From assembly GCA_021613335.1 (NCBI GenBank), contig JAJTWR010000465.1:111001-175000 (forward strand): DNA of 64,000 bases, in the 5' to 3' direction. The notes below the pieces were generated by a model. The model saw only the letters and a list, made by a program, of their open reading frames with translations. It did no database searches and was not told the DNA's origin. Position numbers and translations under genes: made by a program. This DNA comes from Whitmania pigra. Taxonomy: Eukaryota > Annelida > Clitellata > Hirudinida > Haemopidae. Shown piece after piece: positions 22,224 through 44,040 of this stretch (positions within the stretch are counted from its first letter, which is position 1; each line of letters begins with the position of its first letter).

Positions 22224-25200
22224 TTAATCGTTTGCGCTCAGTTTGTCGAGTTTGTCTCTAAATGAACTATCGACTTGGAAGGATTTGCTGTGTTCTGCTC
22301 TGATGAGGTGCATACTGTTGTCATTCGGACGCAATTTGAAGTTCAAATCCGACAAAGAAAATATCCTCCCGATTGCGCTTTTCTTAAGTTCTTTTTTATT
22401 TTGTTGGTCGATTTTCTCACAACTCGTGACGAACTCCTGCAATCCATCAAGTGTTGTCGACGAATCGGGTCTTTGAGATTCTCTCGATGAGTGATTTTCG
22501 GAGGACTTTTGAGCAAAAAATTTCTTTCGGAGTCTGACGATTCCTACTGCTGGAGCCTCGTGTTCGGGGATGTTTTTTATATTCTTCTGACCAGTTTGAA
22601 CTTCCTCTGAATCTATTCGGTCCTCAATTTCATCATAGCAATGCATTTTTAAAGTCATCAAAATCCTGTTGAGACGAGTAGCACAAGGTCTGTCGAGTAT
22701 ACTGAGCTTCCAACATTGCGTCATCAAATCGTAAACGGTCTTCGGACAGACAGATGGTCTGCTAAGTATCTCACCCTGAAGTATGCTTATGGCTGAGTTT
22801 TCAGCGCTCACCGATGAGTACGGATCCTCACCTTTCATGAAAACCTGCCACATGGATACTGCCAGAGACCAAACATCAGATTTGGTAGTATAAACTTGGT
22901 CAATCAAAACTTCCGGAGAGGCCCATTTGATCAAAATCTCATCCGATGGAGATGAAATGTAAACATCTTCTGACACCCGTCTAGCTTTGTGGAATCCTGA
23001 CAACTTTACATTAGCTCCTTCAAAGACCACGAAACTGCCGCAATTGACATTTCTGTGGATGATGTAAGTCTTGCTTGCCAAATGAGAAAGAGCAGCCGAC
23101 ATCTGGCAGCAAACATCCAACATTGTCGTCATCGCAATGTTTTGACCTGATTTAAGGAACTTTGCCAGAGTTCCCATTGGTGGCATTTCCAAAATGAAGT
23201 AGCAAGGGTGGTTTTGACACGAAACACCGATCATCTTGATGATGTTCGAGTGCTCGAGTTTTCCGACTATGGAAATCATTTCCACAAAGGCATCTTCTTT
23301 GTCCTTATTATTGACGCAATTCTTCACTTCAGACTCAAACACTTCGATGGAAACTCTTTGATCGTTGTAGGCGCCAATGCAAATCGTTCCAAAGTAACCC
23401 ACTCCAATAACTTCTCCAGAGAATTTGATATCCTTTCGATTGACTTCATAGCTGATCGGATAATTGAATCCTGGTCTGATAGGAAAATCAATTTCCTTTG
23501 CTGATCTTTTAAGTCTGGCAACGAGAGAATCACGACTTCCTTTGTAGAATTCTATCAAATTCTTCAGAGTCGGAAAGCTACGCGAACTTCCCTTAATTTT
23601 GTAATTTAAAGACGTGTCCCTTTCGATTCTGTAATGAATGACGTCATCAGGAACACAAACGGACAGATAAAATGTACCATCTTCTTTTGCTGCTTCATAG
23701 ACCACGAATGAGCCAAATTGGTTTAAATCCTTCAGGAAACAAGTTGCTTGCGACGTGGTCAAAGGCAGCGGATAAAACCAACTCTCATCAGAAACATCGT
23801 CCAAGTTTCTCAAAGCAAATTTCGGAACGAAGTACAAGTTACCTTCTCTGTCACATGCGGTTGTTAAGAAATTTTCACATTTAGTCGATGGATTTGCATT
23901 TCCTGTCTCTTCCAACACATCGTACTGATGGAACAAAGTCTTCAACAGCCTGTCAGTACTTGAACTCAATTGACCAGCTTTTTTGTTTGGTGAAACTTGA
24001 AAGTCAAAAAAATTTGGATCCACCATGAGCAATTCGTTTTTCTTTAAAAGTTTTGTATTTCGTTCTTGTTTTTTAAGCGGATTTTGTTGATGGGCGTCAG
24101 TGTCGGGAGAATGAGAAATTGTTTCGTAATGATTCAAATCCTCGTCTTCTTCCATTTCTGAATCAATCTGCCCTCGAGTGGCACACGAATCCAGGTTGTG
24201 GTAACTCTGACTGAACATTTGATCGTTGGATCCTCTGCTTAACATCCTTGGGAGGGAGTTGAAATGGTGCGACAGCGAAGGGAAAGCTTTTGAAATCGGA
24301 GTCTTGATAGCATCTTCTGGTTCGGTCGTGGATAAACTTTCACTGCTGACTTCAACATGATAATCCAATGAATCAGGATCATCCACAAAAGGCACGTCAT
24401 CCTTGGTAAATGACTGAATAGCAGAAGTTGTCAGATGTTCATTTGGCAGTGTCTTATTTACATGAGAATCTGCACCATTAGTTTTACTTAAAGAAGATAT
24501 CTTGGATTTCCATGAATTCCTTTTCTTACCTTTTCCAACCACCAAATCCATTGATCTGATCAAATCATCTGGTAGATGCATTTTGGTGTCATTGCAGTTT
24601 ATGCCAGGCTTCAACATACTCGTCGTTCTAACAGGAGGCACGGGAGGAATGTCATTGTTAGGAGATCCGTTTCTCTTTGGAAGTTGAGGAGCTCTAAAAT
24701 CTCGCGAAGAAAGCGGTTCAACGAGAGAAACTGCTTTGTGGATTGGAAAAGTTTGGAAAGAACATTGGTGTCCAGATGCAGAAATGAGGTTGTTTGGTTT
24801 TACAGGCAATGGTGGAGGTTTTCGAAGAAGAAATTGATTGTTTGATTCCTCGGAGGTCTCTTGACATCTGAAGTGTTGAGGATCTTTGTTAATGCCTTTC
24901 AATTCTTTTGTGGCTTTCTCATCGAAAATGAAGACCGTTTCTACATTACTTCTTAATGGTTTCCCCACGTAGTCTGTGATGTCTTTCAATTGGAATTCTT
25001 CAAATAACAAATCCACCAGTAATGTGCATGCCAGTGTTTTAGACTCTTTGTTTTGAATAGTTTGCTTCATTCCGTTGTTTGGTTTCACGGTGACGTCCAC
25101 TTGTCTGTGATTTAAATCTGTTTCACTAACCTTTGCTTTCATACTTGTAGGAATGGGTTCGTTCAATTTAAATGATAAATCTTTCTGAGAATTCGGAGCA

Positions 25201-25343
25201 GTCTTTTTAAGCAGCAGATTTCTGTTGAGTGTCGATTGGCGGTTCTTGAGCAGAACCTGAACTTCCCTAAAAGTTAAACCAAGAGGTGATTGAGGTATGA
25301 AGTCTGAGGTGTTTCTTTCTGCTGTGAGATTTGAGCTCATCAT
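22224..25343 (-). CDS. SH2 domain pseudokinase, intronless, non-receptor tyrosine kinase-like
   Basis: A single 1039-codon frame. Residues 1-520 are mostly disordered and carry SH3-ligand motifs (RKPPPLP at 174-180, PQLPKR at 219-224, PPVPPVR around 233-239) and several Tyr in acidic context. A poorly conserved SH3-like stretch may sit at about 468-515. An SH2 domain spans about 521-615 and a tyrosine-kinase fold about 638-900, then a 140-residue tail. The glycine loop GVGYFG (647-652), WASPE (807-811) and DVWSLAV (823-829) are kept. The VAIK Lys is Glu667, HRD is HRN (Asn765), the catalytic-loop Asn is Ser770, and DFG is GFH (783-785). In the SH2, FLVRES is FVVYEA, so the phosphotyrosine-binding Arg is Tyr549. 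It is therefore predicted catalytically dead and phosphotyrosine-blind, probably a scaffold. The long frame argues against a decayed pseudogene. Neighbouring genes have many introns, so a retrocopy origin is possible. The exact family (Src/Tec/Abl-like) is not resolved. Confidence 0.88.
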   Translation of the reverse strand: MMSSNLTAERNTSDFIPQSPLGLTFREVQVLLKNRQSTLNRNLLLKKTAPNSQKDLSFKLNEPIPTSMKAKVSETDLNHRQVDVTVKPNNGMKQTIQNKESKTLACTLLVDLLFEEFQLKDITDYVGKPLRSNVETVFIFDEKATKELKGINKDPQHFRCQETSEESNNQFLLRKPPPLPVKPNNLISASGHQCSFQTFPIHKAVSLVEPLSSRDFRAPQLPKRNGSPNNDIPPVPPVRTTSMLKPGINCNDTKMHLPDDLIRSMDLVVGKGKKRNSWKSKISSLSKTNGADSHVNKTLPNEHLTTSAIQSFTKDDVPFVDDPDSLDYHVEVSSESLSTTEPEDAIKTPISKAFPSLSHHFNSLPRMLSRGSNDQMFSQSYHNLDSCATRGQIDSEMEEDEDLNHYETISHSPDTDAHQQNPLKKQERNTKLLKKNELLMVDPNFFDFQVSPNKKAGQLSSSTDRLLKTLFHQYDVLEETGNANPSTKCENFLTTACDREGNLYFVPKFALRNLDDVSDESWFYPLPLTTSQATCFLKDLNQFGSFVVYEAAKEDGTFYLSVCVPDDVIHYRIERDTSLNYKIKGSSRSFPTLKNLIEFYKGSRDSLVARLKRSAKEIDFPIRPGFNYPISYEVNRKDIKFSGEVIGVGYFGTICIGAYNDQRVSIEVFESEVKNCVNNKDKEDAFVEMISIVGKLEHSNIIKMIGVSCQNHPCYFILEMPPMGTLAKFLKSGQNIAMTTMLDVCCQMSAALSHLASKTYIIHRNVNCGSFVVFEGANVKLSGFHKARRVSEDVYISSPSDEILIKWASPEVLIDQVYTTKSDVWSLAVSMWQVFMKGEDPYSSVSAENSAISILQGEILSRPSVCPKTVYDLMTQCWKLSILDRPCATRLNRILMTLKMHCYDEIEDRIDSEEVQTGQKNIKNIPEHEAPAVGIVRLRKKFFAQKSSENHSSRESQRPDSSTTLDGLQEFVTSCEKIDQQNKKELKKSAIGRIFSLSDLNFKLRPNDNSMHLIRAEHSKSFQVDSSFRDKLDKLSAND

Positions 25344-25352
25344 GACAGGCCT

Positions 25353-25373
25353 TTAAGTGCTCTTCGAGCTCAT
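25353..25373 (-). other. Short upstream ORF in pseudokinase leader
   Basis: A seven-codon frame (MSSKST then stop) ends ten bases before the main ATG at 25343. A good splice acceptor (ttaacttttgcag) precedes it at 25387-25388, so the leader probably has an upstream 5' UTR exon. In the main frame a stop codon lies 15 bases upstream of the ATG, fixing the start at 25343 or the adjacent Met at 25340. Confidence 0.45.
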
Positions 25374-25516
25374 GTTTGCTTTTTCTCTGCAAAAGTTAAT
25401 TACATAAGATTCAACTGATTTTTACATCAAACTTAATGATTACAATTGGTTAACCTGCTAACAATGATTATGATCTTCCAATTAATTTAGACCTGCATTT
25501 GTTAATATCAGCAAGT

Positions 25517-25726
25517 TCACATAAACAGTAATCCAAGTTCACGTAAACAATCCTTCAGTTCAAAATTAGCATCCGCAAAATTATCAGTTTTCGACAGAAA
25601 CAAGTTTTCATGCACCCAGTTGGCTTCACTGATATCGACATTCTCAAAATTCTGCCTTTTACTTCGCGTTTCATTGTATTCTGTCAGTCCCCATTGAACA
25701 GGTGTGTTGGTCGAGCTAATTTGCAT
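25517..25726 (-). other. Open segment upstream of pseudokinase, possible 5' exon
   Basis: A 69-codon open frame on the minus strand, hydrophilic (EANWVHENLF, DNFADANFEL), with no family recognised. A donor at its end (ttat|gtgaac) could splice to the acceptor at 25387 across about 125 bases, but the joined frame would stop before the pseudokinase ATG. It would then be an upstream ORF, or it may be non-coding. Confidence 0.25.
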
Positions 25727-26254
25727 AATTTACTCAAGAGCTGCGGCCTCAGGTAGCAGTCATAAAGTCGTACATCATGCTAATGAGTTTATTGTGGGTT
25801 AGAGAAAGCATTTAATGTGATTTGTGATCAGTTGTTTGTTGTCGTAAGTTGCAGACAAATATTCTCAGTTGTTAATATCTCAGATATCGCATTCATATGT
25901 AAAGATAGTACTAAATTTATAACGACATTATTTCTTTGAATGCCATGTTGTTATTCACAATGTCAGCTTTTTAACTTTCAACAAGCACCTCGACATTCAC
26001 TCATAATAATAATTTATTCGTAATCATAATAATAACTCTTTAAATGACGTTCGTTTCATGTCAAAGGTCAAGTATTTTATTTCTTTTGTTTCTTTTGTGT
26101 TGATGTGTCAAGAGTTACTTAAATCAGTCTTCTAAATGCTAGTCGGATAATTATCATAAGATTTTAATTTTGTTCAGTATTTGAAATTTAAAAGGTTATT
26201 TGCAGAAAATCCTACTTGACATTAATCAAATTTTTGCGAAGGTGAATTTTAAGA
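25727..26254. other. Intergenic sequence, nothing recognised
   Basis: AT-rich, no open frame or repeat family seen. Confidence 0.4.
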
Positions 26255-26402
26255 GGGTAGCTTGCCTGCAAACGACGTAAAAGTCGTTACATATCGGGTT
26301 CGCGACCCAGTTTGCACCGCCAAAGCGCCCCTTGGATCAGCTCTATACAAATGGTTGAGCGCCCTTGACGCTTATGCTTACGACGCTAAAAATAAAAAAA
26401 AC
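26255..26402 (+). mobile_element. tRNA-derived SINE, family A
   Basis: Head gggtagcttgcctgc, B box gggttcgcgaccc, then a middle part and a tail gagcgcccttgacgcttatg ending in an A-rich end. Same organisation as the copy at 927-1126. No clear target duplication found by eye. Confidence 0.7.
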
Positions 26403-27484
26403 ATTAACAATCGACTTATCAGCAAATCCTGTAAATAAAATGTATTTTATTTTAGAAGTTTAATGAATCGTATTAGCGCAAAACTAATAAAACGTTGCAT
26501 ATTTAATTATAAGGGAAATAAATTTATAACCGGTGGTTAAGAAATGCAAATATCATTAAATGAAAATTCACTTGTTAGAAATACTCAAATTTCTGTAAAA
26601 TTTTTGTCTTCAAATTTTAAACTGATGAGAAGATCGATGATGTCCTGGTGAATAAAATAAGATGTGTCTGCGAAAAACATTTTAACCGAAGTTATTTTGA
26701 AGATTGAAGATGGCGCTTCAAGTAAACTTGTCATGCCACTCACAAATCTGTGCAGAGCCGTATTTAGAAATTTGCTTTTGGGGGTTCAAATATTATATTT
26801 GTAAAAGTTTATGATATTTTTACTTTACAAACAATATTTGATGTATAGCTTAATGAATTACTTTTATTTATTTACATCAACTTGTTTTTAGAAATTTTAA
26901 ATTTCTTTGAAGATTTACATTTATTTTTTCACTTTAATTATTTCGGGGGACTGAACACGTAATCCGCTTCCCCTAAACACAGCCCCGACACACCGTTCCC
27001 CGGCTAGAAATTACCGGTGCCGTGTTCCCGGTCGATTCATATTGTCGACCAACGCCTGTACTAAAAAAAGCATCTTGCTCAAAATTATATGTAGGTTAAG
27101 AATAACGCTCTGACAAAAACATATCTTTAAAAAATATTTTAAAAATTATAATAAAATATTGTTAAATTTTTAGTATCTCGGTACCCCTGGCAAAAACAAC
27201 AGGCAGGTAGGTCACTTTTTTTTAGCCGGGTATGGGGTACAAAATACATGTTTAAAGCTTTCTAACGTATTAACAGTGTAATTTTCTTTTTTTTCTTGAA
27301 CTTCTTAAAACTATTTGCAGTGCTACATGCAAGTTCATTGACGAATACAGTTCTTTGACAGTAATTCCATCATTTCAAGACCCACTTGCACTTATAAAAC
27401 TTGTGTTTACTATTCCTTCATTAACTATCTTTGGTTATCAACCATAATCAAAGTCTCAAGAGAAATGCAGTCTTCTTGAATCGC
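26403..27484. other. Intergenic sequence, no gene
   Basis: A GC-richer patch at 26945-27060 (accggtgccgtgttcccggt, then cgattcatattgtcgaccaa) resembles a segment at 33355-33410 (gattcccggtcgattc). It looks like part of a dispersed repeat. Nothing else recognised. Confidence 0.4.
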
Positions 27485-27960
27485 TCGACTCTAGGATAAA
27501 AGAAAAAAGGTCACCTCTTAAAGTTTTACGAGAGTTTGCCGTTTATGATGAGTTATTGTGAGCCAGGCGTCGGTAGATGAATGATTAAGACTTTGGCCTT
27601 GGTGCGACTCCATTAGGAGTTCAAATCCCAGCCTCTCTCAAAAGCTTTTATAATTAATCTGACGATTTTATTCCATCAATTTATGTTTATGATGAATTAC
27701 GATTTTCATAAATCCATACCCATAAATGATGGCATTTTATGGGATTAAAATTTGTGTGCCTTTAACAAGACGATATATGATGATAGGTGCTAATGGTGAC
27801 CCGTTAAAACATCCCCGTCAATGTATCTTTATAAAAAAATATTTACATGAGTTGAAGACATTAACCGATTTCAAATTTGATTAAATGAAATCAGTTTTAT
27901 GTTTTGATGGTGCAATTTTGACGGAGCTATTTTGTCGACGGGCTATTATGACGGGGTGCC
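27485..27960 (+). repeat. Dispersed repeat with SINE family C head, copy 1
   Basis: 27559-27655 has a tRNA-like head: ggtagatgaatgattaagac, then gagttcaaatcccagcctc as the B box. The similarity to 32820-33370 extends on both sides (ggataaaagaaaaaaggt / cttaaagttttacga; gacgattttattccatcaa), so the unit is longer than a simple SINE. Confidence 0.65.
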
Positions 27961-28576
27961 GGGCTAATAAATGTAACGTCACATCATTTAAAAATTTTTG
28001 AAACAAAAACTTAAACAGAACAATTTTAGCTCACTAAAAGGTTACTATGCATAACTTAAATATTCATTTTTGTTAATCTTGCTAATTATTAGAGCATTAA
28101 TTGGAATTTTCTTACGCAATTATTGAAAAGTTATTGTTGTGAGTTTCTAATTTGATGGGGTCAAAACTTTGTGTCGTCACATTGGTAGGGGTTTAGTTTT
28201 TTGTGACGAAATGTGACAATGGAAATGGTACGGATAAAAAAACTAGCCCAAAATTGACGAGAAGCAATTTTTAAATATTCTCCAATTATCTTTAACATTT
28301 CGTTTGTGATTGGTAGCTAACAATTTGGTTCAGCTCAAAGCGAGATGGAGCGCATAATTAGGGTTGAGATGCTTTTTCATGAAAGACTGGAAAACGTTTT
28401 GAAAAGTAATTTGTTTTTCAAATTTCAGTTAAAGAATTACTTTCTTCTCTACACTGCAACCAGACTCAACCCTCATTCGGTCCACGTTACGTTAAAAAAA
28501 TACGTTCGAGGTTCTTGGGGTTCAAATTGACCCCTATTCGTATTATATCAATTCGGAGGCTTTATTTACAAAGTTA
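27961..28576. other. Intergenic sequence, nothing recognised
   Basis: AT-rich. An open stretch at 28345-28530 has no recognisable motif. 28565-28576 is the left target duplication of the next SINE. Confidence 0.4.
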
Positions 28577-28683
28577 TTTGTGCGCCCGCATGGCCTAATG
28601 GTCGATGCTACTCCTATCACGATGGCAGCGCGGATTCGAACCCCGCTGCGGTAGTCCTAGCTATGACGTTAATAAAACATTTT
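28577..28683 (+). mobile_element. tRNA-derived SINE, family B, with 12 bp target duplication
   Basis: gcgcccgcatggcctaatgg, then ggattcgaaccccgc (B box) and the family 3' end gacgttaataaaacatt with a T-run. The duplication tttacaaagtta is at 28565-28576 and 28684-28695. Sister copy, opposite orientation, at 14028-14159. Confidence 0.85.
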
Positions 28684-28959
28684 TTTACAAAGTTAGTTTG
28701 AACAATATCAATTTTATTTATTTTAAATTTATGCATGTGAATGATTTAAGCAAAAAAAACATGTTGAATTTATTGATTAAAACATTTTAAACAATACTTC
28801 TTATCGAATAAAAATTGATTTTGTCACATTTGATCTATTGACAGAGATGATGGACAGGCAGGTCTAGAGCAATATCAAACTCGCGCGGGCACAGATGGCG
28901 ACCAACGCCTCCGTGTTTTCTTATTTTTAGCTGGTCTTCATTTTATTGTCTCCAGAGTT

Positions 28960-29190
28960 TAGCTCGAAAATCGCATCCATGATCGGTTTTCTGGGTTGGA
29001 CTGTGTTGACCAAACGTCTTCTAATCAATGGCTGGGCGAGAGACTCCTAGACTTCGATAAACAGGCGTCGACGCATCATTTGCGCGACTTGTTCCAATCG
29101 GGGGTTATTGCACATCCAAATTACGAAACTGGCAATGGCAGCTGTGTCAAGCATGTTGAAGAACAGGACCATTGGCCACCCAATACAATA
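28960..29190 (-). mobile_element. piggyBac-type transposase relic
   Basis: Minus-strand translation gives WPMVLFFNMLDTAAIASFVI followed by NNPRLEQ, then MRRRLFIEV, an in-frame stop, and ESLAQPLIRRRLV. This matches the C-terminal part of the PGBD/piggyBac catalytic domain (W-P...FF-N-lD-a..na..iy). The stop and the lack of an upstream part show it is dead. No TTAA-flanked ends were identified. Confidence 0.65.
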
Positions 29191-30136
29191 GTTATAATAC
29201 AGCTTATAATAGTTATAATGAGTTTCTGATTTTCAAATAACCAACGTTTTTCAAAGTCAGTTTATTAAAGCGCGAAGTACTTTTTTTTTAAATTTTGATA
29301 TGTTGTAAAGCAATCTTAGAACTGAAGAAAAAAGTAATTTATAAACAAATTTGACCATCCTTTTGAGATAAAGATAAGATATAAACAGTAAAGATTGCGA
29401 CATTTTGAATTTCTGCTGAATTTAAAAGCTTATTATATAAAAACTACCGAATGTATTCGAATGAAAGTTATCTTATGATATCCGTGATAGCCTAAACAAA
29501 TTGACAAAATATTGTTGATTAAATATGTTTAGTTTTCAAAATATTTAATTTCAAAAAGTGGAATTTTTTAAACAAAATGTCTCATTTTCTGAGATGCATT
29601 CCTCCAAACCCATGAATCACAAAATATTAATTTATATATTATCTAATAGGTTAGGCAAAAAAATTCCTAAATATCATAATAGGTTAAATGTGTCCGATTT
29701 TCAAAAAAATCATAATTTTGGCCAAAAATAACAGTATCTTCCCCATTACCACCGTTTGTTGTGTCAAATTATAAATTTTTTTTTAAATACATTGGTGGGA
29801 AAATCTTTCAAAATTGATTGTCTTCATTTGATCTAACCCATTTATCTTTTGATAAGCTTTTCAACGCAAACTTCGCAACAGCAATATTCATTTGTTCAAA
29901 ATGAACAACATAAAAAAAAAGCATACTTTTTAAAAATGAAATAAGGTATGTGCAAAAAATTCTTAAATTAATGATCACAACTTATAACAAAATAGTCCTT
30001 TAAATCAAACCAACCACGCATTTTCATTGGAATATTAATATTTTTGCCAATATATTCTACGCAGCAACAAACTCTCATGCATGAATTTTTGTGTGGTAAA
30101 ACCAAATATATCAAATAAGCGCAAGTCAAACATCAT
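29191..30136. other. Intergenic sequence upstream of heparanase
   Basis: AT-rich with no exon or repeat family seen. Confidence 0.4.
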
Positions 30137-30144
30137 TATAAATA
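30137..30144 (+). promoter_or_regulatory. TATA box of heparanase gene
   Basis: TATAAATA begins 43 bases before the ATG at 30180, implying a very short 5' leader. Inferred from position and sequence. Confidence 0.5.
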
Positions 30145-30179
30145 CAAGTGGACAGTAGAGCAACTTTTGAAATTTAACG

Positions 30180-39048
<8,869 letters not shown>

Positions 39049-39139
39049 TCGACTAACCATTTCAAGAATGTTCATGCAATGTTTATAAACATAACTTAAC
39101 TTGATTTTTTTTGCTTATCAATTAATCTATGCATATTGT

Positions 39140-39145
39140 AATAAA
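39140..39145 (+). terminator. Polyadenylation signal of heparanase
   Basis: AATAAA 92 bases after the stop codon. Confidence 0.6.
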
Positions 39146-39199
39146 TTGCAAGTTCTCTGATCATTCTATTGAGCAACTATTCAGTTCACAAGGTAACAC

Positions 39200-41643
<2,444 letters not shown>

Positions 41644-42201
41644 AGTGAGATTTTTGAAAAGAGATAACCGACCGAAAAAGCCAAGAAAAGCCCAGATCGT
41701 ATTAAAACAGTTTTTATTTTCAATTATTATCATTTTTAAATACTATTCATGTTATTATATATAGCCATAACATCAAATTACTTATGAAACAAGTCAAATA
41801 CAATATTATTTTAATTCAAAACTTCAACATTATCGGAAACTGCATCCTCATAAATATCAAAATTAAATATAGATTAAACCGATAATGAAATAATATTTAG
41901 AAATAAGCATAATTTCATTTTAATAAAAAGAATTCTACAGAATCAGCGTTGAAACTACACAATCACAATTAGCAAAATTTAATGTGAGTCTTGGATGTTT
42001 CCTGTTGTTGTCAACAATCACCATGTCTCTGCCAACAACATCCTTGCGTCACATCATCAGCCAAATTCTTGCCAGGAATGAACTTCGAGCAACCATCCCT
42101 GGCAATTGCTTGTTTGGATAACAAGCGAAGGTCAAGAGTTTATTAGCCAGTTTGCTTTTGACCAACTTCACCTGCAAACACCAGCTCAGTTTGAGTTACT
42201 C

Positions 42202-42381
42202 TATCCATCCATCCATCCATCCATCCATCCATCCATCCATCCATCCATCCATCCATCCATCCATCCATCCATCCATCCATCCATCCATCCATCCATCCAT
42301 CATCCATCCATCCATCCATCCATCCATCCATCCATCCATCCATCCATCCATCCATCCATCCATCCATCAATCCATCCATCC
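42202..42381 (+). repeat. (ATCC)n microsatellite, about 180 bp
   Basis: ATCC repeats with a one-base loss near 42300 and substitutions at the right end (42369-42390). Confidence 0.97.
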
Positions 42382-43529
42382 AACCAGCCATCAGTTTATC
42401 CATCTATTAATTAAGAGCTCGTTATAAGTTCTACAAAACTGGCCAATATCCAAAGCTTTACATCGGACCTTCACATTTTCCACATGTTTCTGCGTCTGCT
42501 TGCGAGCTGGCACACCTGATTTTATTAGTGTTATTCAATAAACATGAACAAACTTTACTCCAAAAAGTGATTGAGATCTGCCTGTATCTAATCCTTTAGT
42601 TCTGTCAACCAATCACCATGCCTGATTGTATCACATCTTAGCTTTCTTACAAGGTGGATCAACCCTGTTAGCAACTGGGGTAAATGCATCATCGTCCGTT
42701 GTTCAAAAATTAAAGTTTAATGTGTTAATAGCAAGCGCGTGCAATGATGTTTTAAAAAAAGGAAGTCGGTAGTGATGAAGGTTCTTTATTGAAGATATGA
42801 ACCAAAACAACCTTACAGAACCCCAAAAATCATTTTTTCAAAAACACCCAGATTTCCAAACGAAAATCCTAGAAGTCCAGATTGGGTCCAAATTTGTCAC
42901 ATAAGCCATTTTAAAAATTTTTTTAAAAACACAAAACCGGCAACCCCGACCCTCACAATTGAAATCTTAAAACGTAATCCTATCGAATATTGAATAATTG
43001 ACTGCCATTTTCCCATTCTGTTTAGACTTTTCTGAAATATTTCTCGATAGTTTGCTTTAAACTTCAGATGAACTAAGCAATGTGTGGACTTACGTTGTAA
43101 GTCTTATGTTTTTTTGGCACGTATGGACCTATATTGTATGTTTAATGAGTTTTTAAATTTTCTCATTTTTCTAAAATTGTAGCCTCGTGAAAATGTAAGA
43201 TTATTTAAACTTTATTCTTTTTTGCCTTAGTTTGGACTTTTTACTACTTTGTCAATAAAATTTAGCAATTAATAAATATACTAATAACTAATTTAATTAG
43301 ATACAATTGTGTTAATGTGTTACGTAAAACAGTGTGAACTTGTTAAGAAACCCCCATACATGGTGTCACGCAATTTTAGTCTATTTTTTAACCCCACTTT
43401 CTCCATCGTCATATTTCCCCACAAAAACCCACACCCCCTACAAATACGACGTCACACTTTTTACCGCCCTTCAAAAAAAGAAAGACGTAAAAATGATTTT
43501 TCAATAAATGTATAAAACAAAATAAAATT
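42382..43529. other. Intergenic sequence, nothing recognised
   Basis: AT-rich. No open frame with a recognisable motif. Confidence 0.4.
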
Positions 43530-44040
43530 ACGATACAATTTTACGATTCGATTGATGAAGAAAAGGAGCCTATGAGTGATGGAGAATTTTTCTTGTCGTA
43601 GACGTATGACCAGGGTATGCGAGATAACGGGGAATAATTGCAGTGAGTGAAGTTGTGTACTATTTTGTAGCAGATGCATGTAAAATCATGGATGAGGCGT
43701 CGTTGTTTGAGTGTCTTGATTTCGAGCTTCTGACGTCTTTTCCTGCGAATAAGGTAGAATTGGAATGGTGTTAGGGATGGTGAAATTTTTTGGATACGTC
43801 CAATCTTCGTTATGAGATGCTTGTTATCTGGGAGCTCCAGATTGGGGAACAATATGCAGGATTGCCCAAACGTAAACACAATTTGTTTATCTTTTTATGA
43901 GCAAAAGCATTTAAATGTGAGAAATGTTCTGATAAAGGCATTGTGAATGATGTTGTTGATATGGGCTTCAAAGTGAGTGGAAAAAGTCAACATTCAACGA
44001 AGACACCAAGGTCATAGTTGTCTGTGGAGGATATATATAT
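43530..44040 (-). mobile_element. LINE ORF2 C-terminal fragment
   Basis: Minus-strand frames show NYDLGVFVEC with a downstream histidine and NNIIHNAFIRTF (the dLGV ... H...i...a..r..i.R.F block of LINE RT C-termini), then YLIRRKRRQKLEIKTLKQRR followed by LIHDFTCICYKI, the R...L.L.tL..RR...D....yKI block. Frames are broken and the 5' part is missing. Confidence 0.65.

Noticed and set aside
28581..28652. Possible functional tRNA gene
   Set aside because: A and B boxes are present but the acceptor and anticodon arms do not pair well, and the sequence has a SINE tail and target duplications.
42106..42427. About 90-100 codon ORFs through the ATCC repeat on both strands
   Set aside because: Microsatellite artefact; flanking codons show no motif.
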